DNA of 64,000 nt from Cloeon dipterum (lineage: Eukaryota; Arthropoda; Insecta; Ephemeroptera; Baetidae). The translations under genes and the position numbers were made by a program. The first letter of the stretch is position 1. The number at the start of each line of letters is the position of its first letter. The notes under the pieces were generated by a model that ran no database searches, was not told where the DNA came from, and worked only from the letters and a program-made list of their open reading frames with translations. The DNA lies in contig NC_088790.1 of assembly GCF_949628265.1 (NCBI RefSeq), forward strand, positions 12,528,545-12,592,544. Direction: 5' to 3'. Below, piece by piece: positions 52,001-62,620 of the stretch.

Positions 52001-54948
52001 TTTTAAATGCGTTTTGTAGTTGCGTAGACGGTTTTAGATGTTTTAAAGTGTGTCTTAAAATTGCATAATTCGTGCTCACTTGACGGGCCCATGAAAGCTC
52101 AGTAAAATAAATTTCCCTCCATTTTTATATTCAAATTCTTATTCTTTGAATCTTGTGCTTGTATGGAAAGTTGCAATAATTCAATGCAAACTTCACTGTC
52201 CCAGCAATAGACTGTCACTCTCACCCGCACTGGCAGGAAATCAGTCTGCATGTAAAAGTTCCCAACAATGCTGGCAAACAAAAAATAAGAATACCCACAA
52301 AGTTTGCCGCTTCATACGCGAGTTTTTGATCATGTAAGAAAACATGTTGCATCTTGCAAAAAGCGGTCTTCTCTGCGTGCACATAAATTTAAGCCTTCAA
52401 CGTTCTGCAATTTGCATAATGGCCTCTTTTTGCATGGGTCGCGCCAGCGTCTTTTTCCGAGCATTTGACAAACGTGCACGCCCGCCCACGCGGCGAGCAA
52501 CACGCGTGGCAATTTACCTTTTAAATCCGCACGCGCACAAATTAGGCTTAATATGCACACGAGTCGTTATTCGGAACTCGCAACCGAGCATTCTCAGTGT
52601 AAAGAGTAATCCTTTTTGGCCCGCACATGTGTGCTTTTCAGCTTCTCCTTGTGAATTATTTATGCCGAATTATTTATCTGAGTAATGAATTTTTAATTTT
52701 TCTTTAGGAACTTTGTTGCAAAGGAAAATCTTCTTTTAGGAATGTATGATGTTAGCGCGAAGGACCTTTCAGCCAAAGTTAAGGAAAATGTTTGTTTAAA
52801 TCTAGGGCAGAACTGTAAAAAGTTTAATAATATTAAAGATTGGTTGAGGCACTGTAGATGTACTAGTTGAAGTATTCTCTGCGCAATGGATAGATCTAAG
52901 CACAAAGTTTTCCTTCATAACTGTGCGTGGTGGTAAGCTCAGTGAATTGTTCCATCGATTTTTATTGCTATCGACTGGCAAGCTCATTGTCAGCGCTAAA
53001 TGAATTTAACAACTCCATTATATTCCAGTAAAGTTTGATTATATTCCGCCAGACAAAAAAATTAAACTGCAGTGCAATTTCAAGAAGTGTTGGCACGGGG
53101 GTGGAACGTGCGAATTGCGTCCTCTTGAGAGAAACAAAATTTCTGCTCGCGCGTATACGTTCCTGAAAATTGTGCTCTTCTGCAAATCGCTCTCCTCATT
53201 ACTAAGAAGAGCCGCACGCGCGAATTCAACTGCCAAATCACAAGTTGTGTGTCTCTGGCCGAAAAACTTATATTTTTTTATATTTAGTTGCTCAAAATTC
53301 ACCGTCGGATATTTGTAAAGTCACAAAATGCAATATGGTACCGTGAAACTAACCTTGATTTATGAAGCCCGCCGGCGTAGGTTGCTGCTGCTTTAACATT
53401 CCTTTTCAATTCCAAACTCTTCATATATTATTTTGTTTGCGGAAAGGAACAAAAATCATCTACCAAACCTATATCAAATTCCTCACAGTTTCAGCGTATA
53501 GCACAAAAATTTGGTCAATGGTTTTACGCAAAAAATTTGAGTACTAATTTTGTGTTTTTTGATCCCTTCTTGCTCCAGAATGGAGGTAAATCCAAAATTT
53601 ATGAAGCTCATTTTTATGCAAGGAATCCATTACATAACAATTAGCTATAAACGTAAAACGTCTGCCGTTTATTTTTTAAGAGTTACAGTTTGAGCTGCCT
53701 ATTTTTTTTTGGAGCAAAAGCTTTTATTTTGTAAATATTCGATAATGCCATCTCCTTCTTGAATAGGGCTGTAAAATTTGCGCAACCGACTATTATTTCT
53801 TAACTTCCAACCATCATGAGCACGAATCATAGGGAAAGTGCATAATTATGTTTCGGAAATTTTCTAGTGTTTTCCTATTTAGGTGGGAGGTTTCAGCCTG
53901 ATATTATTTTTATTCTGTTTTTTGTCAAATTATTTTTTTTACGTATGAAAGTCTGTTTCCTTACTTTTTTTCAGACAGAGACAGTTTTTGTTTCTTTGGA
54001 GTGGATATCCAGCAAATGATAATGTCGCTATTCTCTTGAACACTTTGATCTATTTTCATCAATATTTTTTTGGTTGGTCAAATAAAATAACCAACAAATT
54101 CGATGGTTTTAAAATATTTTTGTTCGTGAATTCGATGCAATAGACATCTATATAAATGTAATTTTTATCAAAATTAAATAAAAACATAAGAAGGTCTTCG
54201 GAAAAGTGCCATTTTAATCGAAAAGCGTGGTAACTTAAGATAAAAATAGTGTGTCTTACAAGTAGTCTATAGCCGACTATTTTGAAAAAAAAACGTCTGA
54301 AATTCACAGCCGCCCACTCATAAAATTCCCTTCCTGGCTGGCATAAAAAAATCTGCTCAACCGGAATTCCAGATATGACACGCTCTAGAGAAAAAGATTA
54401 CAAAAATAATTGTATAATATGTATAGTTGGAAGCTTTTATAGGCAGTTAAAATGTTTTTAAACGATCTATTTGCAAATCTCTCCATCAGGTGTTTCTTTC
54501 CTCCTTTTATATTCTTCTAATAGCTTACATCTCATGATTTTTAAAATTCGCAAATAAAGTAGAAATCTATGAATCAACATTTTTGCTGCAAACTCTCATT
54601 TGTTTCTACAAAGTATGGACACGCTGAAGTCCTGCGATCAAACTTTCTTATTTCCTGGTATGTATTTTTGTTGAATCCTTCGACACAAATAACGAGAGTA
54701 TTTTCAAAATCCAGGAAGATCTTTTTGAAACAAAAAAGTAAGGAAAATAAACGGCTATATTACACAACGTGCATATTCTGTGTATTGAAAATATGACAAC
54801 TATTTTACCCTGAAAATTAAAAAAGAATAAAAACAGGGAAAGTTTCGCTGACCTGCGTCCTGAGGGCGCCAAAGCCTGGCCAGCAGGAGGCGAGGCAGGA
54901 GACGCGGCGTGAGTGCAGCGTCGAGGATGCCGTTTTGCCGCCCACCAT
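24359..54948 (-). CDS. TRPC: TRPC cation channel, TRPC3/6/7-like
   Basis: Exons: 54948-54853, 39296-39086, 38553-38338, 37646-37474, 35912-35655, 35079-34868, 29280-29142, 28420-28272, 27185-27025, 26966-26810, 26493-26298, 26182-25958, 25553-25402, 24980-24748, 24672-24359; 2,892 nt, 963 residues, all phases consistent. Ankyrin repeats are at about 35-220 ([13 protein letters not shown]-like, [10 protein letters not shown]). The TRP_2 region is at 220-320, ending in [11 protein letters not shown]. Six membrane segments span about 340-650. The pore has LFWSLFGIS, and S6 has [14 protein letters not shown]. The TRP box EWKFAR is at about 662, then TLPPPFN, a basic helix and [19 protein letters not shown]. 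Wording such as SPFMKF, GDALL..I and IEDHAD resembles TRPC3/6/7. The product should be a phospholipase-C-linked Ca2+/Na+ channel in the plasma membrane. The first exon is inferred (GCCATGG context, matching phase, 15.5-kb intron) and is the least certain part. The intron after 26298 has a GC donor. Confidence 0.92.
30683..30701. repeat. (AC)n microsatellite
   Basis: An uninterrupted AC run of about nine units lies in a TRPC intron. Confidence 0.9.
33112..33142. promoter_or_regulatory. X-box-like and CRE motifs, TRPC intron
   Basis: GTTGTCATGGCGAC at 33112-33125 fits the RFX X-box pattern RYYNYY-N2-RRNRAC. A perfect palindromic CRE, TGACGTCA, lies 9 bp further on at 33135-33142. Both are in a CpG-rich island within a TRPC intron. 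The motif match is seen; binding is inference. Confidence 0.4.
36945..37020. repeat. (GA)n microsatellite, about 76 bp
   Basis: A continuous GA run on the plus strand (TC on the transcribed strand) lies in the TRPC intron between the exons at 37474 and 35912. It is long, pure and so probably polymorphic. Repeated GAGAG is also the core GAGA-factor binding motif in insects. Confidence 0.95.
37811..38033 (-). repeat. Dispersed repeat family, copy A (subfamily 1)
   Basis: About 220 bp in a TRPC intron. On the minus strand it reads from CTACTTGCTGGTTTGCACC through CAGCATGCGTGA, CTAGCGTTTCAATGCAGT, CCTCGGTGCAGAGGCAAG and CCATGTTATCCGTTCGCGG to TTATTGGGACCCGGG. It matches the copy at 63811-64000 with only a handful of differences over about 190 bp, so the family moved recently. 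No long ORF or clear terminal inverted repeats were seen; the family is unassigned. Confidence 0.8.
43334..43417. promoter_or_regulatory. Candidate enhancer core: palindrome plus homeodomain-type sites
   Basis: A 20-bp near palindrome (GCGGAAA, spacer, TTTCCGC; 43334-43353) is followed within 65 bp by GGTAATTAGC and GATTAATTAGA, both containing TAATTA/TAATTAG homeodomain cores. It lies in a CpG-rich island within TRPC intron 1. Functional assignment is inference. Confidence 0.25.
43970..44135 (+). repeat. Dispersed repeat family, copy E (divergent)
   Basis: Shares ACTCGCCACTTGCTGG, GCACCTTTCCAGC, GGCGTTTCAGT, CCTCGGT, CCATGTTATCTG and GTGTTATTGGGACCCGG, in the same order and spacing as the other copies, with a diverged centre. 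It is an old copy in TRPC intron 1, in the opposite orientation to copy A. Confidence 0.65.
46122..46514. mobile_element. Foldback MITE with TA target-site duplication
   Basis: The element lies between TA dinucleotides at 46122-46123 and 46513-46514. Its ends (GGGCTATCCTAATTGGCCCG and the complement of GGGCCAATTATGATAGCCC) begin inverted repeats of about 150 bp. These run through AACAGTTAAATTATCTCC, AAATAAATAC.AGAGAGGAAA and GAGGCACATCAAGAGCA. The loop, near 46270-46385, contains a T9G8 run. There is no transposase. TA duplications and long inverted arms are typical of Tc1/mariner-type non-autonomous elements. Confidence 0.85.
47773..47960 (+). repeat. Dispersed repeat family, copy D (subfamily 2)
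   Basis: Starts GACTCGCTACTTGTTGG and continues TTTGCACCTTCCCAGCATGC, CACGGGACTAA, CCTCGGTGC and CCCATGTTATTCGG. Its centre (GGTCCTTTTTTGGGCTAGG, TCCTATGAGG) matches copy C rather than copies A and B, which defines a second subfamily. It lies in TRPC intron 1. Confidence 0.7.
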
Positions 54949-56086
54949 GGCTGCGTTGCGGCCTGGGCTGTGCTCGTGTTGCAGCCGCCCACCCGCCGAC
55001 GGACTCGGCTGGTCCAGCACTGCGCGACCCCGTTCCCATCCACCTCTGCCTCAGCAGCCAGCCAGGCAGCCAGCCTCCCCCGCGCTCAAAGCAAACGATA
55101 CCGGCCAGGGCCGCGAACAGGTGGTGCCCTCCCGTCGCCGGGGTGCAGATCACAATGCATGCACCCACGTGTTGCCCTTCATCTTGCCCATATGTGAAGA
55201 AATTACAAGGAGACGCCTAACACCATGCAGAGAACATCATTTCTTTTGTTGTTATGATGTCAATTCATTCATATTGTGGAAATTTTTCGATTCAATAATT
55301 TTAACAATTAACAAAATACTTAAAAATAGACCAAAATTTTGAAAATCAAGTTTTTAATTTGGTTCATTGAAAATTTTTGATGAGAAAAATCAATTAAATC
55401 TTTTCTCTCTTTCTCTTAAGTGTTTGTTCTCTATAGGCTTAGTATTTGTTCATTGTTAAGAAAAATTAAAAATAATCTTAATATGTATATGATATTTGAA
55501 GTTTTTCCTAGTTAAAATGTTTGTGTTGAAATGAGAAAGCGCGAATGTGTAAAATTGGAATATTAACATGCCAATTTAACATAACAAATTCCCTTAAAAA
55601 AATAATATAATAGACGTATTGATATGCCACCCGCACTAAAAGACTGCTCTGCGGCACAGTTTCCTCCAATGCTCAAGGCGTAAGTGATTTTAATTTACTT
55701 CGACACTAACTTGAAGCTTCTGCTCTCCTAAGTCTTGACGTGTTGCTTCCTAGAGAAGGTGCTCTTTCTTACTATTTTAATTTTGACTGCTAATATCTCT
55801 GCGATGCCTGCATTTTATGATTTTTTTAATAATTGAAAATAAACACGCATGGCACGTATTATATCTGTTAGAAAATGTAATCAATGACTCTTTCTATTTT
55901 TAAAAGAAGGTGATTGAGGAGAGGGGCAAAATTATGAAATAACTCTTGCAGCAGCTTTAAATGGCCATAATTAGAATAAGTTCTTATTTATTTTGGTCGT
56001 AGAAACAAATCAGAAATCATATTCAAATCACACTACAAACTTTGGGAAAAAAGTTTCAAACAGGGCTGAATAGTATATTATGCTCA
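54949..56086. other. TRPC upstream region
   Basis: Between the inferred TRPC start codon and the stop of the next minus-strand gene. A CpG-rich, all-frames-open segment continues from the first exon to about 55210 and probably holds the 5' UTR and promoter. An AATAAA on the minus strand at 55992-55987, about 95 bp past the serine-protease-homologue stop, is that gene's likely polyadenylation signal. An isolated exon-like sequence lies at 55624-55679 (plus). Confidence 0.5.
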
Positions 56087-57910
56087 TCATTTTTTGATCA
56101 TTCCTGCATTTTCCATTATCCACTCGCTGTAAGCTCCGATGTTGGTGAATATTTGAGGGGCATCGTATAGATTCGTGTTATCTTCTCCATAGTCGCAGTT
56201 CAAATTGGAAACGAAGCCACTTACAACTCCATCGACGGCCAGTGCTGCGTGACGTTGCAGCTTTTCAGCTTGGTTGTAATGGAACTGTTAAATGTAAATT
56301 TGAGGCGTGAAAGCTACAGACTTCTGCAGATTAATTAGGATTTTTTTGGTTGGTTTATAAGGAGGACCTTCCCCAAAATTCAGTTCTAAATTTAGATAAG
56401 TGTTTTGGAAGAAAATAATTTTTATGAAATTTTTCTGCTAAAATTGGGAAAAATTGGTGCTTAGCAGGATTTAGGAATTGAACAATTTATGTCATGAAAT
56501 TCGCGTAAAATAAATAAATTATATTTTAAAACAAACAGTTAAAAACTTTGTAAGTGGTTGAAATAAACTAATTGGAACTTACGGAACAGTCGGATGGATC
56601 AAATTTGTTACAGCTTTGAACCGTTGTGTTGAAATCTTCTGCGGCAGTTTCCTCCCCAGATTCTCTGAGTACGTCTGGGCAGAGGTTGCTATTGAGTACG
56701 TCAGTTGACTGTCCGAACAGCGTCTGAAATTCAATGGCGAAACTCGTTGTTTGAGAAAATTGAAACAGTTCATTCCAAATTTCTATGAAAATTAATTTTT
56801 TGACTCAGTTTATAAGCCCCACTTTTAATTCGATTTTAATGCCCCTAAAAGTCAATCTTACTCCGTTTTCATGGAGGAAAAGCAAGTCTCCGGGTTTGTT
56901 GTGCCTGAAGTCGAATGGCTTATTTTTCTTCGAAAGTAAAGGAAGGACAGGTCCGTTGTAAGTGCCGTTCAATTCAAGAACGGAAACCCATTTATCATAT
57001 TCGGTGGTAACATCAATCACCTGAAACACCTCATCCCCATTGCCAGCGCTGACCAGTATTGCTGATTCTGTAGCCGTTCTAAAATTTGATTGTTGTTTTA
57101 ATTTTCATATATTAATTTCATTTTATTGTGTTGAGTTTAACATTTATCCTCGTAAAATACATCAAAGATAACAAAATAAGAAATCAGAATTTTATTATAT
57201 GACATGGCAGTATGTAAATTAAACTTTTATATTTAAAACAACATAGTGAAATGCAAGAGAAAGGGGCATCTCATTTTTGAACAATTATTGAAGATTTTTT
57301 TACAAAATGGAAATCTGACAATTTTGTTGTGAAAAAAAATGAGTTTTAGTGCAAAATGTTTCACATTGCAATATGAAAATAAGTCACAGAGAAGAAAAAA
57401 GTGAATGAAACTGATTATAGCATTTTAAAATCTGCTTACTGGACAACATCTCCGTTTGTCAACACGTATTTCTCGGAAATAAACACTCCTGGCGTTATTT
57501 CCGAATCGTCGATCAGGGACACCTTGAACAAATAAATGCAGCAGAACACATTGAGATAAAAAAGTGCGAATTTTAGATTTTTCAGATCTGTTTAAAAATT
57601 TCAATTTCCAAGATACTCGTTATTTATGAAGAAAAAGTCATAAAAGAAAGAACTACTTTTTAAAATCCCACTGTTAATATTATCATAAATGAAATTAAGC
57701 ATTTTTTATCTTACCATAGCCAAGTAAGGATACATGGAACGGTCAATTGGTCTGATCGGCCCATTTGCAGCATACACTAAACAATAAATTGATTAATATA
57801 TTTGTTACACTTTGATATGCCATCGTAATGATTTCTCCATTTCATAAAATTTATGAACCTGAGACTACAACAGTCAAAGCGAGAGCGGCGAAAACGTTCG
57901 CGAGACCCAT
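56087..57910 (-). CDS. Secreted serine protease homologue, catalytically dead
   Basis: Exons: 57910-57859, 57776-57715, 57522-57440, 57078-56862, 56723-56583, 56284-56087; 753 nt, 250 residues. A signal peptide (MGLANVFAALALTVVVS) is followed by a trypsin-like fold: YPYLAMVSLI, PGVFISEKYVLTNGD, WVSVLELNG, VLPLL, GDLLF, DGVVSGFVS, and the C-terminal helix FTNIGAYSEWI. None of the catalytic residues is present: the TAAHC motif reads TNGD, the Asp strand reads KWVSVLEL, and the GDSGG loop reads CSFHYNQAEK. The N-terminal IVGG activation motif is absent and only four cysteines remain after the signal peptide. In arthropods such homologues act as binding, regulatory or clotting cofactors outside the cell; the role here is unknown. 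The acceptor at 57522 (TTCAAG) is weak. Confidence 0.8.
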
Positions 57911-58869
57911 CACGTTTGGTGTTCAGAATGAAAGTGTACTCTGTACTGGCTCAAGCTTTCCGTGAAATGAGCACGACCCCCTTTATCAACAGAGAAAATG
58001 TTAGTCACGATCGTTTTCGAATGTCGGGAAATGAACCTGGAGGTAGCGTGGCAGCCGATAAGGAAAAGAAAATTGCGAGAATAACCCAAAGCTCTAATAG
58101 TGTTGTAATTGATCACCTCTTCACCCTCATAGGACTCAACGAGGTGACGACTAAATAAATTCTAGTGGGGGGGAGGGGGGAATAACGATATTTATTTTGC
58201 CGCTGCAGTGTTCAGCGCGTATACCTAGGTTTGCACCTAATTTTTTATATGGAATATGAAAAATTAACCTTGCAGTGTATATATCCCGACATAATTTTTA
58301 AAGATTCTTACCAAGAATAACTATTACTGATTAATATTAAAATACGCTCCTTGTTTTTAAAAATTATAAAAAAATATATTAAAAGAATTTATAATTTGGA
58401 GGTATTCACAGGAAAAAATTTCGATCTATCGAGAATATTATGCCTAATCCTATTTCTATTTGTAAATCATTTAGTAAGAAAAACACAAGTATGCTTAATT
58501 TAAAAATCATTTATTCAAGGCCACGGATTTATTGAAAATACGATGTAGCAATCAACTACATTGATTGTAGCAACACTCATAATAAATATAATATATATAT
58601 TGATTTACTGGCTCTGAATAGAAATGCGTAATGAGTATGAAAGGATTTGGTTAAATTGGATAAGGATACACCATAATAATGAAACAAGGATAAAAATACA
58701 TGTAAAAACTCAACAAAGATCGCCGACAAGGCGCCGCGTAATATTGATTTGCGACATGGGTTGTCAATCATAAATAGTCGTGTTAACAAAATTTTGCTTC
58801 TCGCTGTAGAAAAACATTTCTAAGGGCGGACGCAACATTATAAGTCAACTACACGCGGGGCTTCTTGCG
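57911..58869. other. Intergenic between the protease homologue and HMG-CoA synthase
   Basis: About 960 bp, containing the protease-homologue promoter on the right and the HMG-CoA synthase 3' UTR on the left side of its stop. Two minus-strand AATAAA signals (complements at 58510-58515 and 58528-58533) lie about 340-360 bp after the synthase stop. A plus-strand frame covering 57853-58158 is antisense to the first protease-homologue exon and shows no domain. A G-rich run is at 58167-58180. Confidence 0.5.
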
Positions 58870-61800
58870 TCAGAGGGGTTTCCTCTTGTAGCTGCGCCTG
58901 TACTTGTCGTCCACGTCAACCAGGTACCACGTGCCAGGGAAAAGGGTTTCTACTGAGCCTTCTGGTACATATGGAACTGTAAAAAATCAACCACAATATC
59001 AATAGATTATTAAATTTATACCGGAAAATATTCGTTCATGTAGATGTATTATTTTCGACCAGTTAAAATGGAAAAATGTAGACAATTTATGATAGTTAAA
59101 AACTAATACAATAAGGGAATAATTATGCACAATACAGCAACATAAGATTTTGTTTTTATTCTAAAAAATTTCACTAATTAAGTTAAACGCAGAAAATAAG
59201 AACCATTTTTCTTGAAATATATTTTTTAATTTTAGAAAATTGAGATATGTTAGATCGCTGAGAAACTGGACTATTATTTGATGACAAATTTATAAAGGAA
59301 CAATATTTGATTTTAAACGGTTGTAGCAGAAGTTATTTAAAACTTATAGAGAAGATGTGTACCTTTGTGGTGATTTTTCTCCTTGGCATCCAGCGTGGCG
59401 GCAAAATCTTCAGGCGCTATTTTCCGCCTTGCCTCAAGCGTGGGTTTAACGTGGTTAAGAGAGTCTACCAGTTTCTGCACTGGAGCAAGGTCGGTGCTGA
59501 TTTTCAGGGAGTACATTGAGGATGCCAGACCGGAGCCGTAAGAAAACAGCGCCACGCGATTGCCTGTCAACTGTGAGGCCTCCCGACTGCAATAAAGATA
59601 ATTCATGTAATTAGCGGTTGGAGGCCAGCATTTTAATTACAGGCGCCAAAGAAAATGCAGCAGACGGACAATTAAATTACCTCCAGGAATTTTTATTTAA
59701 AATTCCGAGAAATAATATCTCCAACGTTTTCATTATTTTTATATTTCAACTGGTCAAGATAGCGATTTATCACGACCCTCCAGAAAGAAAATACTGGCGC
59801 ACATTTAATCAATTAAAAAAAAAAATCAGGTAGATACCTTATCAATAGAGAGACGAGGCCACCGTATAGTGAGGGGGTGTACATGTTTCCAATTTGGTTT
59901 GCCAGGAAGAGGGAAGGCTTTGTCTTCTCCTCGAAAAGCTGCTTGCTGTTGTCCAGCACCAAGCGCTCAACATCGCGATCAAAGTACGTTTCCTCCATTT
60001 TGACATTTCTAAAATTAACAAGAATGTAAAATTCACTATTTATGAGAGTGGATTGCGTACTTTATCGAATTAAAGGCCTCAGGGAATTTGCTTTTCTCTT
60101 CATCGCTGGCGAGGAAGTAGTCATTGAGCAAGAGACGCGCCAGTGATTTTTGTACCAGCTTGCAGTACGGCGAGTGGAACAGGAAAGCGTCAAACGTGTT
60201 GAGCTGCACCTTGCTCTCCGGATTTGCTAAAAAGACAATTGGAAATAATATATAAGGTTTTCCAGTATTTAAAAATTACATTTTACAATGGCAAGCTCCA
60301 AGTGAATTGCAAAAGAAAATTTCACGCATTTTTACAGCAAAGCTCAAACTGTCTAGGCTACGTAGACCTCATTAGCAGTACTTTACCTTCTTTCAAATTA
60401 AATTTACAACACTTAGCTTCCTTAACTCTTTTCTAAAAAAAATATGGACACACCATGAGTTGATTCAACTTGCTCTCATTTTATTATTTGAGAAAAAGTG
60501 TTAAAAAACTCGTTCTTTGACAGCTTGAAAATTAAGCCTTTTAATTAATTGTACCTTTATGAGCCTTTTTGCAGTAAAGCTGGTAGCAGTGGTCGAGTGC
60601 GCTCAGGTAGCACTGAATAGACAGCTTGCCGTCCACCACTGGGTATTCGGAATTCAGGTCCGGCTTGTAAAAGTCGTAAGCGTGTTTCATGTAGCTGGCA
60701 CGCAGGCCTGAGGAAATATCTCAGGTCAGAAAAGATCAAAGCATTCTCAGGAGCAGATAAGTTTACCAGATTCTATCACTAGGGGTGCGTTGGGTCCGAC
60801 CAGCATGGCCATTGCTCCCGCGCCACCGGTTGGTCGGGCGCTGCCAGTTGCATAGACAGCAATGTCAGCAGCCACCACGATGGCCAAGCGTCCTGAACAC
60901 GTAAAAATATCGCAAAGTTAGTAAGGAATGGTAAACTAGTTCATGAGTAATGTGGGTAGGTCATGCAAAATAAGGAAAAAATCGACCTTATTTAATTGAA
61001 AGCATTTTTTGAATTGCATGAAAAATAAGCGGTAAAAATAATTTTTTTAAGCTTCTTAGAGAAATCAAAAGTAGACTTAATTTATAATTTAATACTCCTG
61101 ACTGGATTTAACCTTTAGGATTATGGTTAAGTGCGTGAAGCTCCATCGCAAGTTTCTCAAGATTACGGAACTCAAGATTTATGGAAGATTTGTTTGCGGT
61201 TTTCTCGCTGCAATCTCGCTGATTGAGAGAAAATGATAAGTTTCTTTGTCCTTACCGTCCCACGCGGAAGACTCAACCCATGAAAGGGCATTGAAGAGAG
61301 CAGCTGTGCCGCCGTAACAGGCATTGGTGGTGTCGATGCCCTCAATGTCTGTGTTGTCGCCAAACAGCTGCATCAGCACGGTCTTGACGCTCTTGGACTT
61401 GTCCAAAATGGTCTCGGTGCCTACCTCCAAGCGACCAATCTGCTCCACGCCTACCAAATAGAACACTTTTTATTAGCATAAGCACGCATTCAAATAAATT
61501 TTTAGAGCATCAGCACGCTCATAATTTGTAAATGATAATTGTGTTGGAATGAATGTTAACTTTTTAAGTAACTATATTTATGCATGGCTGGGCAGGGGTA
61601 TTGAGCGGTTTTTTGCAGCTAGTTTCTCCCGCATTTTTGGTGCTCATGAGAAATTACATTTAAAATGTTTAAAAACTAAAAAGCCCATGAGACAACAAAA
61701 ACCAAAAACCCATCTCTCTCCATATAGGGCATTTATTCAATAATATAACCATGAGGTGCAAAAAACCGCACAAAATTGGTAAATACCGCAAAAAACCACA

Positions 61801-62620
61801 GCACTGCAAGTTTGGGAAACTCCCCGGGAAATACCCAGCCCTCTCTTTCGAGATGTTTCCGAGAAAACTCGTGTCCCAATAACATCGCGTGAAATTTTAC
61901 ATGAGCTCACGAGCCTCATCGGAAGAAGCCAAGCCCAGAAAAGGACCAGCTCTGTTGCATACCCCGCGCCAGGTTCTTTTTTATTGAAATGCTAAACATT
62001 TGTCCCGCTAAATCGTTTCACGCATGCTGGAAAGGTGCAAACAAGCAAGTAGCGAGTTGGAAAGCTTCCGCAATCCTCCAAATTACGAATGGACTCGTCA
62101 TACCAATGCAAGAGAGTCAAATGAAGGCGGAAATCCGGGAAATTGGCCAGCACTTGTCCCCCTAATATCGCTCGGATTCCATAGAATTTTAGAGACGATA
62201 TCATATTTATATAGGTTAATGATAGTAGAGATTCTTGGCTTTCAACAAAATACTGAAATGCTGTGCAAATATGAATTTTAAAAAATAAAAAAGGATAAAT
62301 TTCTATCAAGTTCAAAATTGTACAAAATACAGCAGCAATTTACTTCCCAGGTTTTGTTTTGGACTGTCACCATAGTAAAAAAATTGTAAATTTGGTAGCT
62401 CACCAATGCTGTTTCTTTCCATGAGCCGCTGGACAGCGGTGAGGCAGAGCGAGTTGACATCCTCGCGGTCGGTGCAGAAGCCCATTCGCGCCTGGCCCAG
62501 GCCGACGGTGTACTTGCCCGCTGACACTCCATCGAATTGCTCCAGCTCAGTTTGGTCCACAAACTGCGAGGGGAAGTAGGCCTCGATGGCAATGATGCCC
62601 ACGCCCGCTGGTCTAGACAT
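58870..62620 (-). CDS. HMGCS1: Hydroxymethylglutaryl-CoA synthase, cytosolic
   Basis: Exons: 62620-62404, 61450-61256, 60892-60767, 60707-60555, 60226-60061, 60008-59838, 59586-59363, 58976-58870; 1,359 nt, 452 residues. The enzyme condenses acetyl-CoA with acetoacetyl-CoA to HMG-CoA, the step before HMG-CoA reductase in the mevalonate pathway. In insects this pathway feeds juvenile hormone, dolichol and prenylation rather than sterols. The catalytic residues are present: Glu85 in RLEVGTE, Cys117 in NACYGGTAA and His248 in [22 protein letters not shown] and the C-terminal-domain motif [16 protein letters not shown] are also intact. There is no mitochondrial presequence: the start is [17 protein letters not shown]. 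The ATG follows an acceptor at 62622, so the 5' UTR is spliced. The length is slightly shorter than vertebrate HMGCS1. Confidence 0.97.
61871..62056 (-). repeat. Dispersed repeat family, copy C (subfamily 2)
   Basis: Located in HMG-CoA synthase intron 1, same orientation as copy A. Shares GTCCCAATAAC, the centre with GAAGCCAAGCCCAG and AAAAGGACC (as in copy D), TGAAATGCTAAACATTTGTCC, and CACGCATGCTGGAAAGGTGC followed by GCAAGTAGCGAGT. Confidence 0.75.

Larger units (their letters stand above)
39297..54852 (-). other. TRPC intron 1 (15.5 kb)
   Basis: No coding exon with domain content was found between the inferred first exon and the first ankyrin exon. The intron alternates AT-rich DNA with CpG-rich islands (about 40020-40290, 41080-41340, 43290-43640, 46660-46880, 48110-48400, 49110-49280). 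It also contains two copies of the dispersed repeat family and one MITE. Such islands in a long first intron are candidate enhancers or alternative promoters. Confidence 0.5.

Noticed and set aside
54909-55342. Overlapping plus-strand frames of 94-135 codons near the TRPC first exon
   Set aside because: All frames are open on both strands because the segment is GC-rich. No domain is present, and the minus strand gives a splice-compatible first exon.
57853-58158. Plus-strand 101-codon frame antisense to the protease-homologue signal exon
   Set aside because: Low-complexity basic start and no recognisable domain. It overlaps a supported exon.
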